The translations under genes and the position numbers were made by a program. A stretch of 64,000 nucleotides of DNA. Source: Cellulosimicrobium cellulans (lineage in GTDB: Bacteria > Actinomycetota > Actinomycetes > Actinomycetales > Cellulomonadaceae). The stretch covers positions 496,001 through 560,000 of the forward strand of contig NZ_JAMXST010000004.1 of NCBI RefSeq assembly GCF_024124905.1, in the 5' to 3' direction. Every line of letters begins with the position of its first letter. Position 1 is the stretch's first letter. Positions 47,246 to 61,581 of the stretch are shown piece by piece. Under the pieces are notes generated by a model. The model was not told the origin of the DNA and made no database searches. It saw only the letters and a program-made list of their open reading frames with translations.

Positions 47246-49384
47246 GTGACAGACACCATCGACACCGCCACGAGCAGCGCGACCGGTTCGGCCGCTGCCG
47301 GCGGGACCGCCCGGACCGGCGCGCTCTCCACGCTGCGCCTCCCGGAGCTGCAGGCGCTCGCCTCGCAGCTCGGGGTCAAGGGCACGTCCAAGATGCGCAA
47401 GGGCGATCTTGTGGACGTCATCCGCGCCCGCACCGGCGAGCAGAGCGCCTCCGAGCGCCCCGCCGCGCCGCGGCGCGACACGGACGGGGCGAACGCCTCG
47501 GGCCGTGAGACGAGCGAGGCGCCCGCCGCCTCCGGGCGCGGCCGCAGCCGCCGCGCCGAGCGTCCCGCCGCGAGCCCGGCGGCCACCACCGACAGCGCCG
47601 CGACGGCGCGCCAGGACGCGCCGTCGGCCGCGAGCCGCGAGGAGCGGACGGCCGCCCCCGTGCTCGACCTGCCCGTGCGCGCCGACGAGCAGCGCACGGA
47701 ACAGCGCGGCGAGCGTCGCGACGGTCGTCGCGACTCCCGCTCGGAGGCCGCCGCCGCGGTCGCCGAGGCGCTCGGCGAGCAGGGCGTGCGCACGCGCGAC
47801 ACCTCGAACGAGTCCGCCGACGAGCGCGCCGCGCGCGCCGCCGCGGCGGTCGGCCTCGTCACGGGCGAGCGCGGCTCGCGCCGTGCGGGTCGCGGCGCCG
47901 GCGCACCCCGGGCCGGCGAGGGCGACGGCGACGCCACGCGCGCCGACCGTCAGCGCGACCAGCAGGGCGGCGAGCGCCAGCGCGACCAGCAGGGCGGCGC
48001 CCCGCAGCGTGAGCAGCAGAGCGGTGGCCAGGGTCGCGGCGAGCGTCAGGGTGACCGGCGGGACGACCGCCAGCTGCTGGACGACGAGCGCGGCGGCCGA
48101 CGCCGCCGGGGTCGCGACCGCGGCCGCGAGCGCGACCGCAAGCGTGGCCGCAACCGCCAGGGACCGGACCTCGCGGGCCTCGACGACATCGAGGTCAACG
48201 AGGACGACGTCCTGCTCCCCGTCGCCGGCATCCTCGACATCCTCGACAACTACGCGTTCGTGCGCACGAGCGGGTACCTGCCGGGCCAGAACGACGTCTA
48301 CGTCTCGCTCGGCCAGGTGAAGAAGGCCGGCCTGCGCCGCGGTGACGCCGTCACCGGCGCGGTGCGCCAGCCGCGCGAGGGCGAGAACCAGGGCAACACG
48401 GCGCGCCAGAAGTTCAACGCGCTCGTCCGCCTGGACTCGGTCAACGGCATGTCGCCCGAGGAGGCGCGCCAGCGTCCCGAGTTCACCAAGCTCACGCCCC
48501 TGTACCCGCAGGAGCGCCTGCGCCTCGAGAACTCCGAGGCCACGCGCCTGACGCCGCGCGTCATCGACATCGTCGCGCCGATCGGCAAGGGACAGCGCGG
48601 CCTCATCGTCGCGCCGCCCAAGGCCGGCAAGACGATCATCATGCAGCAGATCGCGAACGCGATCACGGCCAACAACCCCGAGGTCCACCTCATGGTGGTG
48701 CTCGTGGACGAGCGGCCCGAAGAGGTCACGGACATGGAGCGGACGGTGAAGGGCGAGGTCATCGCCTCGACGTTCGACCGCCCCGCGTCCGACCACACGA
48801 TCGTCGCCGAGCTCGCGATCGAGCGCGCGAAGCGCCTGGTCGAGCTCGGCCAGGACGTCGTCGTGCTCCTCGACTCGCTGACCCGCCTGTCGCGTGCGTA
48901 CAACCTCGCGGCGCCCGCCTCGGGCCGCATCCTGTCCGGTGGTGTGGACGCGTCCGCGCTCTACCCGCCCAAGCGGTTCTTCGGCGCGGCCCGCAACATC
49001 GAGAACGGCGGCTCGCTGACGATCCTCGCCTCGGCGCTCGTGGAGACGGGCTCCAAGATGGACGAGGTCATCTTCGAGGAGTTCAAGGGCACGGGGAACA
49101 TGGAGCTCCGCCTGTCCCGCAACCTCGCCGACAAGCGCATCTTCCCGGCCGTGGACGTCAACGCGTCCGGCACGCGCCGCGAGGAGATCCTCCTGTCGCC
49201 GGACGAGCTGAAGATCGTCTACAAGCTCCGCCGCGTGATGGGCGCGCTCGACCAGCAGCAGGCGATCGAGCTGCTGCTCGGCCAGCTCAAGAAGACCCAG
49301 ACGAACGTCGAGTTCCTGCTCCACGTCCAGAAGACGACGCCCGGCGGTCTCGCGGACGACGAGAACGTCGGCCGCACGATCTGA
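47246..49384 (+). CDS. rho: Transcription termination factor Rho
   Basis: A 712-residue hexameric RNA helicase that ends transcription. The N terminus has the Rho helical domain ([19 protein letters not shown], about 28-60). A roughly 240-residue insert (about 65-310), rich in Arg, Asp, Gln and Gly and including short QRDQQGGE repeats near 235-255, follows. Then come the RNA-binding OB fold ([24 protein letters not shown]), Walker A PPKAGKT, Walker [12 protein letters not shown] and the R-loop region. Such inserts are known in Micrococcus and other actinobacterial Rho. GTG 47246 has GGGGGAAGGG just upstream. Confidence 0.97.
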   Translation: MTDTIDTATSSATGSAAAGGTARTGALSTLRLPELQALASQLGVKGTSKMRKGDLVDVIRARTGEQSASERPAAPRRDTDGANASGRETSEAPAASGRGRSRRAERPAASPAATTDSAATARQDAPSAASREERTAAPVLDLPVRADEQRTEQRGERRDGRRDSRSEAAAAVAEALGEQGVRTRDTSNESADERAARAAAAVGLVTGERGSRRAGRGAGAPRAGEGDGDATRADRQRDQQGGERQRDQQGGAPQREQQSGGQGRGERQGDRRDDRQLLDDERGGRRRRGRDRGRERDRKRGRNRQGPDLAGLDDIEVNEDDVLLPVAGILDILDNYAFVRTSGYLPGQNDVYVSLGQVKKAGLRRGDAVTGAVRQPREGENQGNTARQKFNALVRLDSVNGMSPEEARQRPEFTKLTPLYPQERLRLENSEATRLTPRVIDIVAPIGKGQRGLIVAPPKAGKTIIMQQIANAITANNPEVHLMVVLVDERPEEVTDMERTVKGEVIASTFDRPASDHTIVAELAIERAKRLVELGQDVVVLLDSLTRLSRAYNLAAPASGRILSGGVDASALYPPKRFFGAARNIENGGSLTILASALVETGSKMDEVIFEEFKGTGNMELRLSRNLADKRIFPAVDVNASGTRREEILLSPDELKIVYKLRRVMGALDQQQAIELLLGQLKKTQTNVEFLLHVQKTTPGGLADDENVGRTI

Positions 49385-49407
49385 CGGTCGGTCGGCAGGA
49401 GCCGACG

Positions 49408-49441
49408 GCGGGCGGCCCCGGGAAGTTCTCGGGGCGCCCGC
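49408..49441 (+). terminator. Terminator after rho
   Basis: Twelve-base-pair GC stem with one bulged G (49408-49420 with 49430-49441); a smaller GTCGGC/GCCGAC hairpin precedes it at 49391-49406. Confidence 0.65.
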
Positions 49442-49450
49442 GCGTTCTGG

Positions 49451-49550
49451 CACAATGGTTCGTCGGCCTGCGTCCGTCAGGCCGTGTGTCGCCGGTTCAC
49501 AGGTGCGGTCGCCGCACCTGACCCGGAGACGTCACCCCAAGGAGAAAACC
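49451..49550 (+). promoter_or_regulatory. rpmE promoter and structured leader, candidate L31 autoregulatory leader
   Basis: Extended -10 box TGG-CACAAT (49451-49456), then two hairpins: GGCCTG/CAGGCC (49465-49470 with 49478-49483) and CAGGTGCGG/CCGCACCTG (49500-49508 with 49512-49520). The AAGGAG ribosome site is about 20 nt after the second. L31 genes in several phyla are known or predicted to have autoregulatory leaders, including Actinobacteria; a match to the published model is not verified. Confidence 0.5.
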
Positions 49551-49769
49551 GTGAAGTCTGGTATCCACCCCGAGTACGTCGTCACCGAGGTGACCTGCAC
49601 CTGTGGGAACACCTTCGTGACGCGCAGCACCGAGGCGTCGGGCAAGATCAGCTCCGACGTGTGCAGCGCCTGCCACCCGTTCTACACGGGCAAGCAGAAG
49701 ATCCTCGACACCGGTGGCCGTGTGGCCCGCTTCGAGGCCCGCTACGGCAAGAAGGCCGCCGACAAGTAG
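49551..49769 (+). CDS. rpmE: Large-subunit ribosomal protein bL31
   Basis: A 72-residue ribosomal protein bL31 of the zinc-containing (C+) type: C-T-C-G-N (about residues 16-20) and C-S-A-C-H-P (about 38-43) provide the zinc ligands, followed by [21 protein letters not shown] 49551 has AAGGAG with 6-7 nt spacing. It stands between rho and prfA as in most actinobacteria. The zinc form suggests a separate zinc-free paralogue elsewhere in the genome, which is inference. Confidence 0.96.
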   Translation: MKSGIHPEYVVTEVTCTCGNTFVTRSTEASGKISSDVCSACHPFYTGKQKILDTGGRVARFEARYGKKAADK

Positions 49770-49777
49770 CGACACCG

Positions 49778-49844
49778 CAGCGCCGGTGGTCCGATCCCGA
49801 CAACCTCTCCAGGGGCAGTCGGCGAGGTCGGACCACCGGCGCTG
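49778..49844 (+). terminator. Long-loop hairpin after rpmE
   Basis: Perfect 17-bp stem (49778-49794 with 49828-49844) around a 33-nt loop, followed by a T-rich TGTTGCTTT stretch. Confidence 0.7.
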
Positions 49845-49931
49845 TTGCTTTGCCCGAGCGATCCTCCCGATCCTCGCGCGGTCGCGCCTCCCGCCGACGA
49901 CCGCGACCCGCCCGTCACCGAGGAGCCGTCC

Positions 49932-51035
49932 GTGACCGAGTCGTTCGCCGCCGTCGAGCCGCTGCTGGCCGAGCACGCCGACATCGAGACCCAGCTCGCC
50001 GACCCCGCCGTCCACGCCGACGCGGGCCGCGCGCGCACGCTGGGGCGGCGCTACGCCGAGCTCAACCAGGTGGTCGGCGCGTACCGCGCGTGGCGCGAGG
50101 CGAGCGACGACGCCGAGGCCGCCGCGGAGCTCGCGACCCTCGGCGGGGAGGACGGGGAGGCGTTCGCCGCGGAGCTCCCCGGACTGCGCGCCGCCGAGGA
50201 GGAGGCGCGCGAGCGCCTGCGCCGCGTGCTCGTCCCGCGCGACCCGGACGACGGCCGCGACGTCATCCTCGAGATCAAGGCGGGCGAGGGCGGCGAGGAG
50301 TCGGCGCTGTTCGCCGGGGACCTGCTGCGCATGTACCTGCGGTACGCGGAGCGACGCGGCTGGAAGACGGAGGTCCTCGAGTCGACCGACTCCGACCTCG
50401 GCGGCTTCAAGGACGTCCAGGTGGCGGTCAAGGCGCGCAGCACGCCGTCCGACCCCGCGGACGGCGTCTGGGCGAACCTCAAGTACGAGGGCGGCGTGCA
50501 CCGGGTCCAGCGCGTCCCCGTGACCGAGTCGCAGGGACGGATCCACACGTCGGCGGCCGGGGTGCTCGTCTTCCCCGAGGTCGAGGACGCGGGCGAGGTC
50601 GAGATCGACCCGAACGACCTGCGCATCGACGTCTACCGCTCGTCCGGCCCGGGCGGGCAGTCCGTCAACACCACCGACTCCGCCGTGCGCATCACGCACC
50701 TGCCGACCGGCATCGTCGTGTCGATGCAGAACGAGAAGTCGCAGCTCCAGAACCGCGAGCAGGCGATGCGCGTCCTGCGCGCGCGCCTGCTCGCCGCCCA
50801 GCAGGAGGCTGCCGCCGCCGAGGCCGCCGACCTGCGCCGCTCCCAGGTCCGCACCGTCGACCGCTCCGAGCGCATCCGCACCTACAACTTCCCGGAGAAC
50901 CGCATCGCGGACCACCGCACCGGGTACAAGGCGTACAACCTCGACCAGGTGCTCGACGGCGACCTCGACCCGGTCGTGCGCTCGGCGGTCGAGGCCGACG
51001 AGGCGGCGCGTCTCGCGAGCGCCGGCGATGCCTGA
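49932..51035 (+). CDS. prfA: Peptide chain release factor 1
   Basis: A 367-residue class I release factor reading UAA and UAG. The RF1 stop-codon motif reads PVT in [20 protein letters not shown] (E. coli has PAT), and the catalytic GGQ is at 241-243 in [18 protein letters not shown]. The C-terminal [15 protein letters not shown] is typical. GTG 49932 is chosen because GAGGAG lies 6 nt before it. It overlaps prmC, which methylates the GGQ Gln, by 8 nt. Confidence 0.96.
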   Translation: MTESFAAVEPLLAEHADIETQLADPAVHADAGRARTLGRRYAELNQVVGAYRAWREASDDAEAAAELATLGGEDGEAFAAELPGLRAAEEEARERLRRVLVPRDPDDGRDVILEIKAGEGGEESALFAGDLLRMYLRYAERRGWKTEVLESTDSDLGGFKDVQVAVKARSTPSDPADGVWANLKYEGGVHRVQRVPVTESQGRIHTSAAGVLVFPEVEDAGEVEIDPNDLRIDVYRSSGPGGQSVNTTDSAVRITHLPTGIVVSMQNEKSQLQNREQAMRVLRARLLAAQQEAAAAEAADLRRSQVRTVDRSERIRTYNFPENRIADHRTGYKAYNLDQVLDGDLDPVVRSAVEADEAARLASAGDA

Positions 51036-52017
51036 GCCGCTCGGTCCGACCCCGCCGTCGGACGGCGGCACCTCCGCCTGGCTGCGCTGGGCGACGGCGG
51101 TGCTCGACGCCGCCGGGGTGCCCTCGGCGCGCGCGGACGCCGAGCTCCTGCTCGCCCACGCCCTCGCGGTGCCCCGCGCCGAGGTGGCCCGTCGCGCAGT
51201 CCTCGGCACGCCCGTGCCGGACGACGTCGCGCCCACCCTCGCGCAGCTCGTCGCCCGGCGCGCGCAGCGCGTGCCGCTCCAGCACCTCGTGGGCACCGCG
51301 CCGTTCCGGCACCTCGAGCTGGCCGTCGGACCGGGCGTCTTCGTCCCGCGGCCGGAGACCGAGCAGGTCGCGCAGGTCGCCGTCGACGAGGCCCGCGCGG
51401 TCGTGGCCGGAACGGGGCGCGCGACCGTGGTCGACCTGTGCACCGGCTCGGCGGCGATCGCGCTCGCCGTCGCGACGGAGGTCGCCGGGACCGACGTGCA
51501 CGCGGTCGAGCTCGACGCCGCCGCCCACGCCTGGGCCGAGCGGAACGTGACGGCCGTGCGGGAGGCGAGCGGCGTCGTCGTGCGCCTGGTGCGGGGCGAC
51601 GCCCGCACGGCGCTCGCCGGGCCCGCCGCCGACGGTGGTCTCGACGGCGTGGTCGACGTCGTCGTGTCCAACCCGCCGTACGTGCCCCCCGGCGCCGTCC
51701 CGCGCGACCCCGAGGTGGCCGACCACGACCCCGGCGTGGCGCTCTACGGCCTCGGGCCCGACGGTCTCGAGGTGCCGCGGGGGATCACGGCCGCGGCCGC
51801 GCGGCTCCTGCGTCCCGGCGGCCTCTACGTCATGGAGCACGCCGAGGTCCAGGCCGCCGCCGCGCGGGACATGGTCGCGGCGACCGGCGCGTTCGTCGAC
51901 GTCCGCACCGTCGTCGACCTCACGGGACGCGACCGCATGGTCGTGGCCCGGCGCTCGGGACCCGAGCACGCCGGTGACCCGGAGCCCGCCCCCGAGCGTG
52001 GAAGGATGGACCCGTGA
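51028..52017 (+). CDS. prmC: Release factor glutamine methyltransferase
   Basis: A 329-residue SAM-dependent methyltransferase that N5-methylates the Gln of the GGQ motif in release factors. N-terminal helical substrate-binding domain, [14 protein letters not shown] motif [17 protein letters not shown], and the N-P-P-Y motif in [14 protein letters not shown]. The C-terminal 20 residues are a charged tail. It begins inside the end of prfA (ATG 51028), fitting the enzyme-substrate pair. Confidence 0.95.
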   Translation: MPEPLGPTPPSDGGTSAWLRWATAVLDAAGVPSARADAELLLAHALAVPRAEVARRAVLGTPVPDDVAPTLAQLVARRAQRVPLQHLVGTAPFRHLELAVGPGVFVPRPETEQVAQVAVDEARAVVAGTGRATVVDLCTGSAAIALAVATEVAGTDVHAVELDAAAHAWAERNVTAVREASGVVVRLVRGDARTALAGPAADGGLDGVVDVVVSNPPYVPPGAVPRDPEVADHDPGVALYGLGPDGLEVPRGITAAAARLLRPGGLYVMEHAEVQAAAARDMVAATGAFVDVRTVVDLTGRDRMVVARRSGPEHAGDPEPAPERGRMDP

Positions 52018-52718
52018 GCTCCGTCCACCCCGTGACCGACCCGAACACCTGGGGCGCCGGCATCGACGAGGCGGTCAACGCGATCTCCCGCGGTGGCCTC
52101 GTCGTGCTGCCCACCGACACCGTCTACGGCATCGGCGCCGACGCGTTCGACGCCGAGGCCGTCGCCGCGCTCCTCGCGGCCAAGGGCCGCGGCCGGCACA
52201 TGCCGCCGCCCGTGCTCGTGCCCGACGCGCGCACGCTCGACGGTCTCGCCACCGACGTGCCCGACGCCGCGCGCCGCCTCGTCGAGGCCTTCTGGCCCGG
52301 AGGCTTCACGATCATCCTGCGGGCGCAGCCCTCGCTGGCCTGGGACCTGGGGGAGACGCACGGGACCGTCGCGCTGCGCATGCCCGACCACCCGGCGGCG
52401 CTCGCGCTCCTGCGCCGCACGGGCCCGCTCGCGGTGTCGTCGGCGAACGCGACCGGACGTCCCGCGGCCCTCGACGTCGACGACGCGCGGGCACAGCTCG
52501 GCGAGGCCGTGGCGGTCTACCTCGACGGCGGCGCGGCGACCGGCGGGGTGGCGTCGACCATCGTCGACGCGACGTCCGACACGCTGCGCGTCGTGCGCCA
52601 GGGCGCGGTCACGCTCGACCGCCTCCGCGAGGTCGCGGACGTCGCGGGCCCGGACGACCCGCCCGCCGACGCCCAGACCGCCGACGACGCCGGGGAGCCG
52701 GAGGCGAACGGCGGGTGA
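52014..52718 (+). CDS. Threonylcarbamoyl-AMP synthase (Sua5/YrdC/TsaC family)
   Basis: A 234-residue YrdC-domain protein making threonylcarbamoyl-AMP for the t6A modification of ANN-reading tRNAs. Seen: GGLVVLPTDTVYGIGADAF, AAKGRGRHMPPPVLV (the K-x-R nucleotide site), FWPGGFTIILRA, and SSANATGRPA. The last 35 residues are acidic and disordered; the Sua5 C-terminal domain is absent, so it is the short type. GTG 52014 overlaps prmC by 4 nt and has GGAAGG upstream. Confidence 0.92.
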   Translation: MSSVHPVTDPNTWGAGIDEAVNAISRGGLVVLPTDTVYGIGADAFDAEAVAALLAAKGRGRHMPPPVLVPDARTLDGLATDVPDAARRLVEAFWPGGFTIILRAQPSLAWDLGETHGTVALRMPDHPAALALLRRTGPLAVSSANATGRPAALDVDDARAQLGEAVAVYLDGGAATGGVASTIVDATSDTLRVVRQGAVTLDRLREVADVAGPDDPPADAQTADDAGEPEANGG

Positions 52719-53971
52719 GGGTCTACCTGCTCGTGATGCTCGTCGCCGCCGTGGTGACGTTCCTCACGACGCCCTTCGCGCGCTGGGTCGCGCTGCGCAC
52801 CGGTGCGATCACCGCCGTGCGCGACCGCGACGTCCACACGATCCCGACCCCCCGCCTCGGCGGCCTCGCGATGCTGCTGGGCCTCGTGGTGGCGGTCGTC
52901 TTCGCGTCGCAGATGCCGTTCCTCGAGAGCGTGTTCGTCGGCGAGGTCGCGGGCCGGCTCGTGGCCGACCCGCGGATCTGGGGGATCGTCGGCGGGGCGG
53001 CGATCGTCTGCCTGCTCGGGATCGCCGACGACATCTGGGACCTCGACTGGATGACGAAGCTCGCGGGGCAGGTGCTCGCGGCAGGGCTGATGGCCACGCA
53101 GGGCGTCGTCCTGTACCGGCTGCCCCTCGGGATCGGGGACCAGCAGCTCATCTGGTCCTCGCGCCTCCAGCTCGCCGCGACGATCCTCGTGGTGGTCGTC
53201 GCGATGAACGCGGTCAACTTCGTCGACGGCCTGGACGGCCTCGCCGCGGGGCTCGTCGCGATCGGCGGCACGGCGTTCTTCGTCTACTCGTACGTGCTCA
53301 CGCAGAAGGCGAGCGCCGACGACTACTCGAGCCTCGCGACGCTCGTGATCGCCGCGCTCGTCGGCATCTGCGTCGGCTTCCTGCCGCACAACTTCCATCC
53401 CGCGCGCATCTTCATGGGGGACTCGGGCTCGATGGTCCTCGGGCTCGTCATGTCGGCCGCGGCGATCGTCGTGACCGGCAAGATCGAGACCGACGCGCTC
53501 TCCGGCGCGCAGCAGATACCGGCCTTCATCCCGATCCTGCTGCCGCTCGCGGTGATCCTCCTGCCCCTGCTCGACATGGGCATGGCGGTGGTGCGCCGCG
53601 TCGCGCGGGGGAAGTCGCCGTTCCACCCGGACCGCATGCACCTGCACCACCGGATGCTCGCGATCGGGCACTCGCACCGGCGCGCCGTGCTCATCCTCTA
53701 CGTCTGGACGGCGGTGTTCGCCTTCGCCGCCGTCGCGCTGGTGCAGTGGCACTGGCACGGCGTCGCCGTGGGCCTCGCCGTCGCCGTCCTGATCGCCGCG
53801 GTCCTCACCCTCGGCCCGCTGCGCACGCGTGGCCGGTTCCTGGACGACGACGCCGCGACCACGACGTCGTCCGTGCCCGTCACGACCACCACCTCCGACG
53901 ACGACCCGAGCCCGGCCGCCCCGTCGGCCGCGCCCGCCGTCACGACACCGCCGAAGGAAGCCCTGAGATGA
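52715..53971 (+). CDS. Undecaprenyl-phosphate N-acetylglucosaminyl-1-phosphate transferase (WecA/TagO/Rfe family)
   Basis: A 418-residue integral membrane glycosyl-1-phosphate transferase of the MraY/WecA family that loads a sugar phosphate on the lipid carrier for wall polymers. About 10-11 helices. Catalytic loops: IPTPRLGGLAM, the D-D pair in LLGIADDIWDLDW, NFVDGLDGLAAG, and HNFHPARIFMGDSGSMV. The H-x-H-H of PDRMHLHHRML marks the WecA/Rfe type rather than MraY. A Thr/Asp-rich cytoplasmic tail follows (about 370-418). GTG 52715 overlaps the preceding stop. Confidence 0.92.
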   Translation: MRVYLLVMLVAAVVTFLTTPFARWVALRTGAITAVRDRDVHTIPTPRLGGLAMLLGLVVAVVFASQMPFLESVFVGEVAGRLVADPRIWGIVGGAAIVCLLGIADDIWDLDWMTKLAGQVLAAGLMATQGVVLYRLPLGIGDQQLIWSSRLQLAATILVVVVAMNAVNFVDGLDGLAAGLVAIGGTAFFVYSYVLTQKASADDYSSLATLVIAALVGICVGFLPHNFHPARIFMGDSGSMVLGLVMSAAAIVVTGKIETDALSGAQQIPAFIPILLPLAVILLPLLDMGMAVVRRVARGKSPFHPDRMHLHHRMLAIGHSHRRAVLILYVWTAVFAFAAVALVQWHWHGVAVGLAVAVLIAAVLTLGPLRTRGRFLDDDAATTTSSVPVTTTTSDDDPSPAAPSAAPAVTTPPKEALR

Positions 53972-54450
53972 CCACGAGCCAGCCCGATCCCGCCCAGCCG
54001 GACGGCGGGCAGCCCGCCGAGCAGACGATCGGCCCGCACGGCCAGGCCGTGCGCGCGGTCTTCCGGACCGCGCTGCGGGACGTCCTCGTGCTGCTGGGCG
54101 CGCTCACGGTCCTCGGCGTCGCGATCGGTGCGCTCGTCGCCGGGCTGCCGGGAGTGTGGGGCGCGCTCCTGGGCGTCGGCGTCGCGCTGCTCTTCTCGGC
54201 GACCACGGTCTGGGCGATGCTGCGCACGGTGGACGCGAGCCCGACGACGACCGCGGCGGTCGTCATGGGGAGCTGGCTCGCGAAGATGGTCGTGCTCATC
54301 GTCATCCTCGTGGTCCTGCGCGGCATGGACTTCTACGACCGGTGGGTCTTCGCCGGGGTCCTGCTCGTCGGCGTCGTCGGCTCCGCGGTGCTCGACTACC
54401 GGGCCGTGAGCAGGGGGCGGATCCCGTACGTCGAGCCCGACGCCCGCTGA
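53968..54450 (+). CDS. AtpI-like membrane protein upstream of the ATP synthase operon
   Basis: A 160-residue protein with four predicted membrane helices (about 36-60, 64-82, 98-113 and 122-140) and a hydrophilic N terminus. It stands where actinobacteria encode a short ATP synthase protein I (AtpI)-like protein, between the GlcNAc-1-P transferase and atpB. The sequence has no strong motif, so identity rests on topology and position. ATG 53968 overlaps the preceding stop and has GAAGGA upstream. It may assist c-ring assembly or cation supply (inference). Confidence 0.65.
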   Translation: MTTSQPDPAQPDGGQPAEQTIGPHGQAVRAVFRTALRDVLVLLGALTVLGVAIGALVAGLPGVWGALLGVGVALLFSATTVWAMLRTVDASPTTTAAVVMGSWLAKMVVLIVILVVLRGMDFYDRWVFAGVLLVGVVGSAVLDYRAVSRGRIPYVEPDAR

Positions 54451-54536
54451 CCGACCACGCCCCTACCAGGTGGGCGGCGCCCGGGCCAGGGACCAGTTGC
54501 CCGGAGCGCATGAGCAAAATGTCACAAGCGCCGCCA

Positions 54537-54558
54537 GATCGGCGTGAGCACGCCGATC
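54537..54558. promoter_or_regulatory. 22-bp perfect dyad in the -35 region of the atp operon
   Basis: GATCGGCGTG and its inverse CACGCCGATC flank a 2-bp centre. It ends 8 bp before the -10 box at 54566, so a bound protein would block RNA polymerase; as RNA it could only form if transcription started further upstream. Confidence 0.6.
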
Positions 54559-54560
54559 CA

Positions 54561-54571
54561 TACGTTAGGCT
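54561..54571 (+). promoter_or_regulatory. -10 boxes TACGTT/TAGGCT of the atp operon
   Basis: Two abutting TANNNT hexamers (54561-54566 and 54566-54571). Predicted start about 54578, leader about 80 nt. Confidence 0.5.
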
Positions 54572-54658
54572 ACTGGCGAATCCATGACGGCCAGGTCCGA
54601 CGGCGTGCCCACCAACGAGTGACGGCTGCCCGGACCACACGACCATTGGGAGTCCACC

Positions 54659-55474
54659 CTGTCCACGCTTGCGACCCCCGTGCTCCTCGCTGCTTCCGAG
54701 AGCGAAGGTGGCTTCCACGCGCCGTCGATCGCCGACTTCTTCCCGCCGGCCATCCTCTTCGAGGGCACGATCTTCCAGATCGACCGCATCTGGATCGTCC
54801 GCGTCGTCGCGACGATCGTCCTGCTGTCGATCTTCGTCATCGCGGCGCGCCGCGCGAAGCTCGTCCCCGGCCGGTTCCAGAACGCCATCGAGATGATCCT
54901 CGACTTCGTGCGCGTGCAGGTCGTCGAGGAGATCATGGGCAAGGAGAACGCGAAGCGCTTCGTGCCCATGATCACGACGATCTTCTGCGCGATCCTCGCG
55001 TTCAACATCACGGGCATCATCACCGGCCTCAACATGGCCGGCACCGCCCGGATCGGCATCCCGCTGCTCCTCGCCCTCTGGGTCTTCGTGACCTACTGGT
55101 ACGTCGGCATCAAGAAGCACGGCCTCGGCGGCTACCTCAAGAGCAACCTCTTCCCCCCGGGGATCCCGGCGCCGATCTACCTGATCGTCACGCCGATCGA
55201 GCTGCTCCAGATCCTCATCATCCGGCCGGCCTCGCTGGCCATCCGTCTCGTCGCCAACATGGTCGCCGGGCACATCATGCTCGTCCTGTGCTTCGCGGCC
55301 ACGCAGTACTTCTTCTTCGAGGCGGCTCCCGCGATGAAGGCGCTCGGGGTCCTCAGCCTGGCCGGCGGCTTCGCCTTCACGCTCTTCGAGATCCTGGTCG
55401 CCGCGCTGCAGGCGTACATCTTCGCCCTGCTCGCCGCGGTCTACATCAACATGTCGCTCGAGGAAGAGCACTGA
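54659..55474 (+). CDS. atpB: ATP synthase F0 subunit a, probable CTG start
   Basis: A 271-residue subunit a of the proton channel with five to six membrane helices. The functional Arg lies in SLAIRLVANMVAGH, and the C-terminal helix is FALLAAVYINMSL. The first ATG/GTG in frame is GTG 54680, but it has no ribosome site. CTG 54659, seven codons upstream, has TGGGAG 6 nt before it and gives the N terminus MSTLATPVLLAASE, which resembles related AtpB proteins. I therefore prefer CTG, with moderate confidence. First gene of atpBEFHAGDC. Confidence 0.93.
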   Translation: MSTLATPVLLAASESEGGFHAPSIADFFPPAILFEGTIFQIDRIWIVRVVATIVLLSIFVIAARRAKLVPGRFQNAIEMILDFVRVQVVEEIMGKENAKRFVPMITTIFCAILAFNITGIITGLNMAGTARIGIPLLLALWVFVTYWYVGIKKHGLGGYLKSNLFPPGIPAPIYLIVTPIELLQILIIRPASLAIRLVANMVAGHIMLVLCFAATQYFFFEAAPAMKALGVLSLAGGFAFTLFEILVAALQAYIFALLAAVYINMSLEEEH

Positions 55475-55479
55475 CCTGA

Positions 55480-56419
<940 letters not shown>

Positions 56420-56420
<1 letters not shown>

Positions 56421-57235
56421 TGCGCGGAACGAGCGGCGAGTCCCTGACGCAGGCGCGGGACCGGTTCGAGCCGGTCCTGCGCTCGGCGGGCGAGGGCGCG
56501 CTGGCGCTGGGCGAGCAGCTCTTCGCGGTCACCGCGGCGTTCGACGAGTCCGCGCCGCTGCGGCGCTCGCTCGCGGACCCGTCGCGGTCCGGCGCGGACA
56601 AGGCGGCCCTCGTGACCGCCGTCCTCGCGTCGGGCTTCGACGAGCGGGTCGTGGACCTCGTGGCCGGTCTCGTCCGGTCGCGCTGGACCCGCGAGGGTGA
56701 CCTCGCGGACGCGACCGAGCGCCTGGGCCTGGACGCGGTCCTCGCGTCGGCCGAGGCCCGCGGTGCTCTGGAGAAGGTCGAGGACGAGCTGTTCCGGACG
56801 TCGCGCGCGCTCGTCGGGCAGCGCGAGGCGCGACAGGTCCTCTCCGACGACACGACCGACCCCGAGCGTCGCGCCGCGTTCCTGCACGCGCTGCTCGACG
56901 GCAAGGTCGACACGGTCACCGAGGTGCTCGCGGTCCACGCGACGCGCGCGCTGCGCGGTCGCCGGTTCGTCCCGACGCTGGGCTGGATCGGGGAGATCGC
57001 GGCCGAGCGCCGGCAGCGTCTCGTCGCCTCGGTCACGTCGGCCACGGTGCTCACGCAGGTCCAGCTCGACCGTCTCGCGACGCTGCTCGAGCGGGCCTAC
57101 GGCCGCGCGGTGCAGCTCAACGTGACGGTGGACCCGGCCGTGCTCGGCGGGCTCCGCGTCCAGGTGGGCGCCGACGTCGTGGACTCCACCGTGCTCTCCC
57201 GGCTCGCCGACGCGCGCCGACGTCTCGTGAGCTGA
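56420..57235 (+). CDS. atpH: ATP synthase F1 subunit delta
   Basis: A 271-residue OSCP/delta subunit linking the b stalk to the top of F1. Longer than the E. coli protein (177 residues), as is usual in actinobacteria, with the N-terminal six-helix bundle at about 30-130 and the conserved C-terminal part ([39 protein letters not shown]). ATG 56420 is coupled to atpF by a TGATG overlap. Confidence 0.94.
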
Positions 57236-57344
57236 CGAGCCGACCCTTCCGACCGACGACCGTCCTGCCGGCCACCGGCCGCACAACCGACAAACGTTCG
57301 ACCGCACCCGAACCACGAGGTGCGGCCACGACAGGAGAAGAGCA

Positions 57345-58976
<1,632 letters not shown>

Positions 58977-58978
58977 GC

Positions 58979-61448
<2,470 letters not shown>

Positions 61449-61459
61449 TCCGACGCACG

Positions 61460-61491
61460 CGCGGGGCCGGGCCGGTCGGTCCGGCCCCGCG
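61460..61491 (+). terminator. Hairpin between atpD and atpC
   Basis: Perfect 11-bp GC stem (61460-61470 with 61481-61491) and a 10-nt loop, inside the operon. May lower atpC expression or stabilise the upstream mRNA end. Confidence 0.55.
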
Positions 61492-61581
61492 GGCGTCGCA
61501 CCCGGACCCGGACCGCGGCACGCGGGCCGGGCGTCGTCCCGGACACCACACCGGGCATGAACCGCCCATGAAGGAGTTCCC

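Noticed and set aside
54680-54682. GTG 54680 as the start of atpB
   Set aside because: No Shine-Dalgarno within range and the protein would lack the usual N terminus; CTG 54659 has an ideal site.
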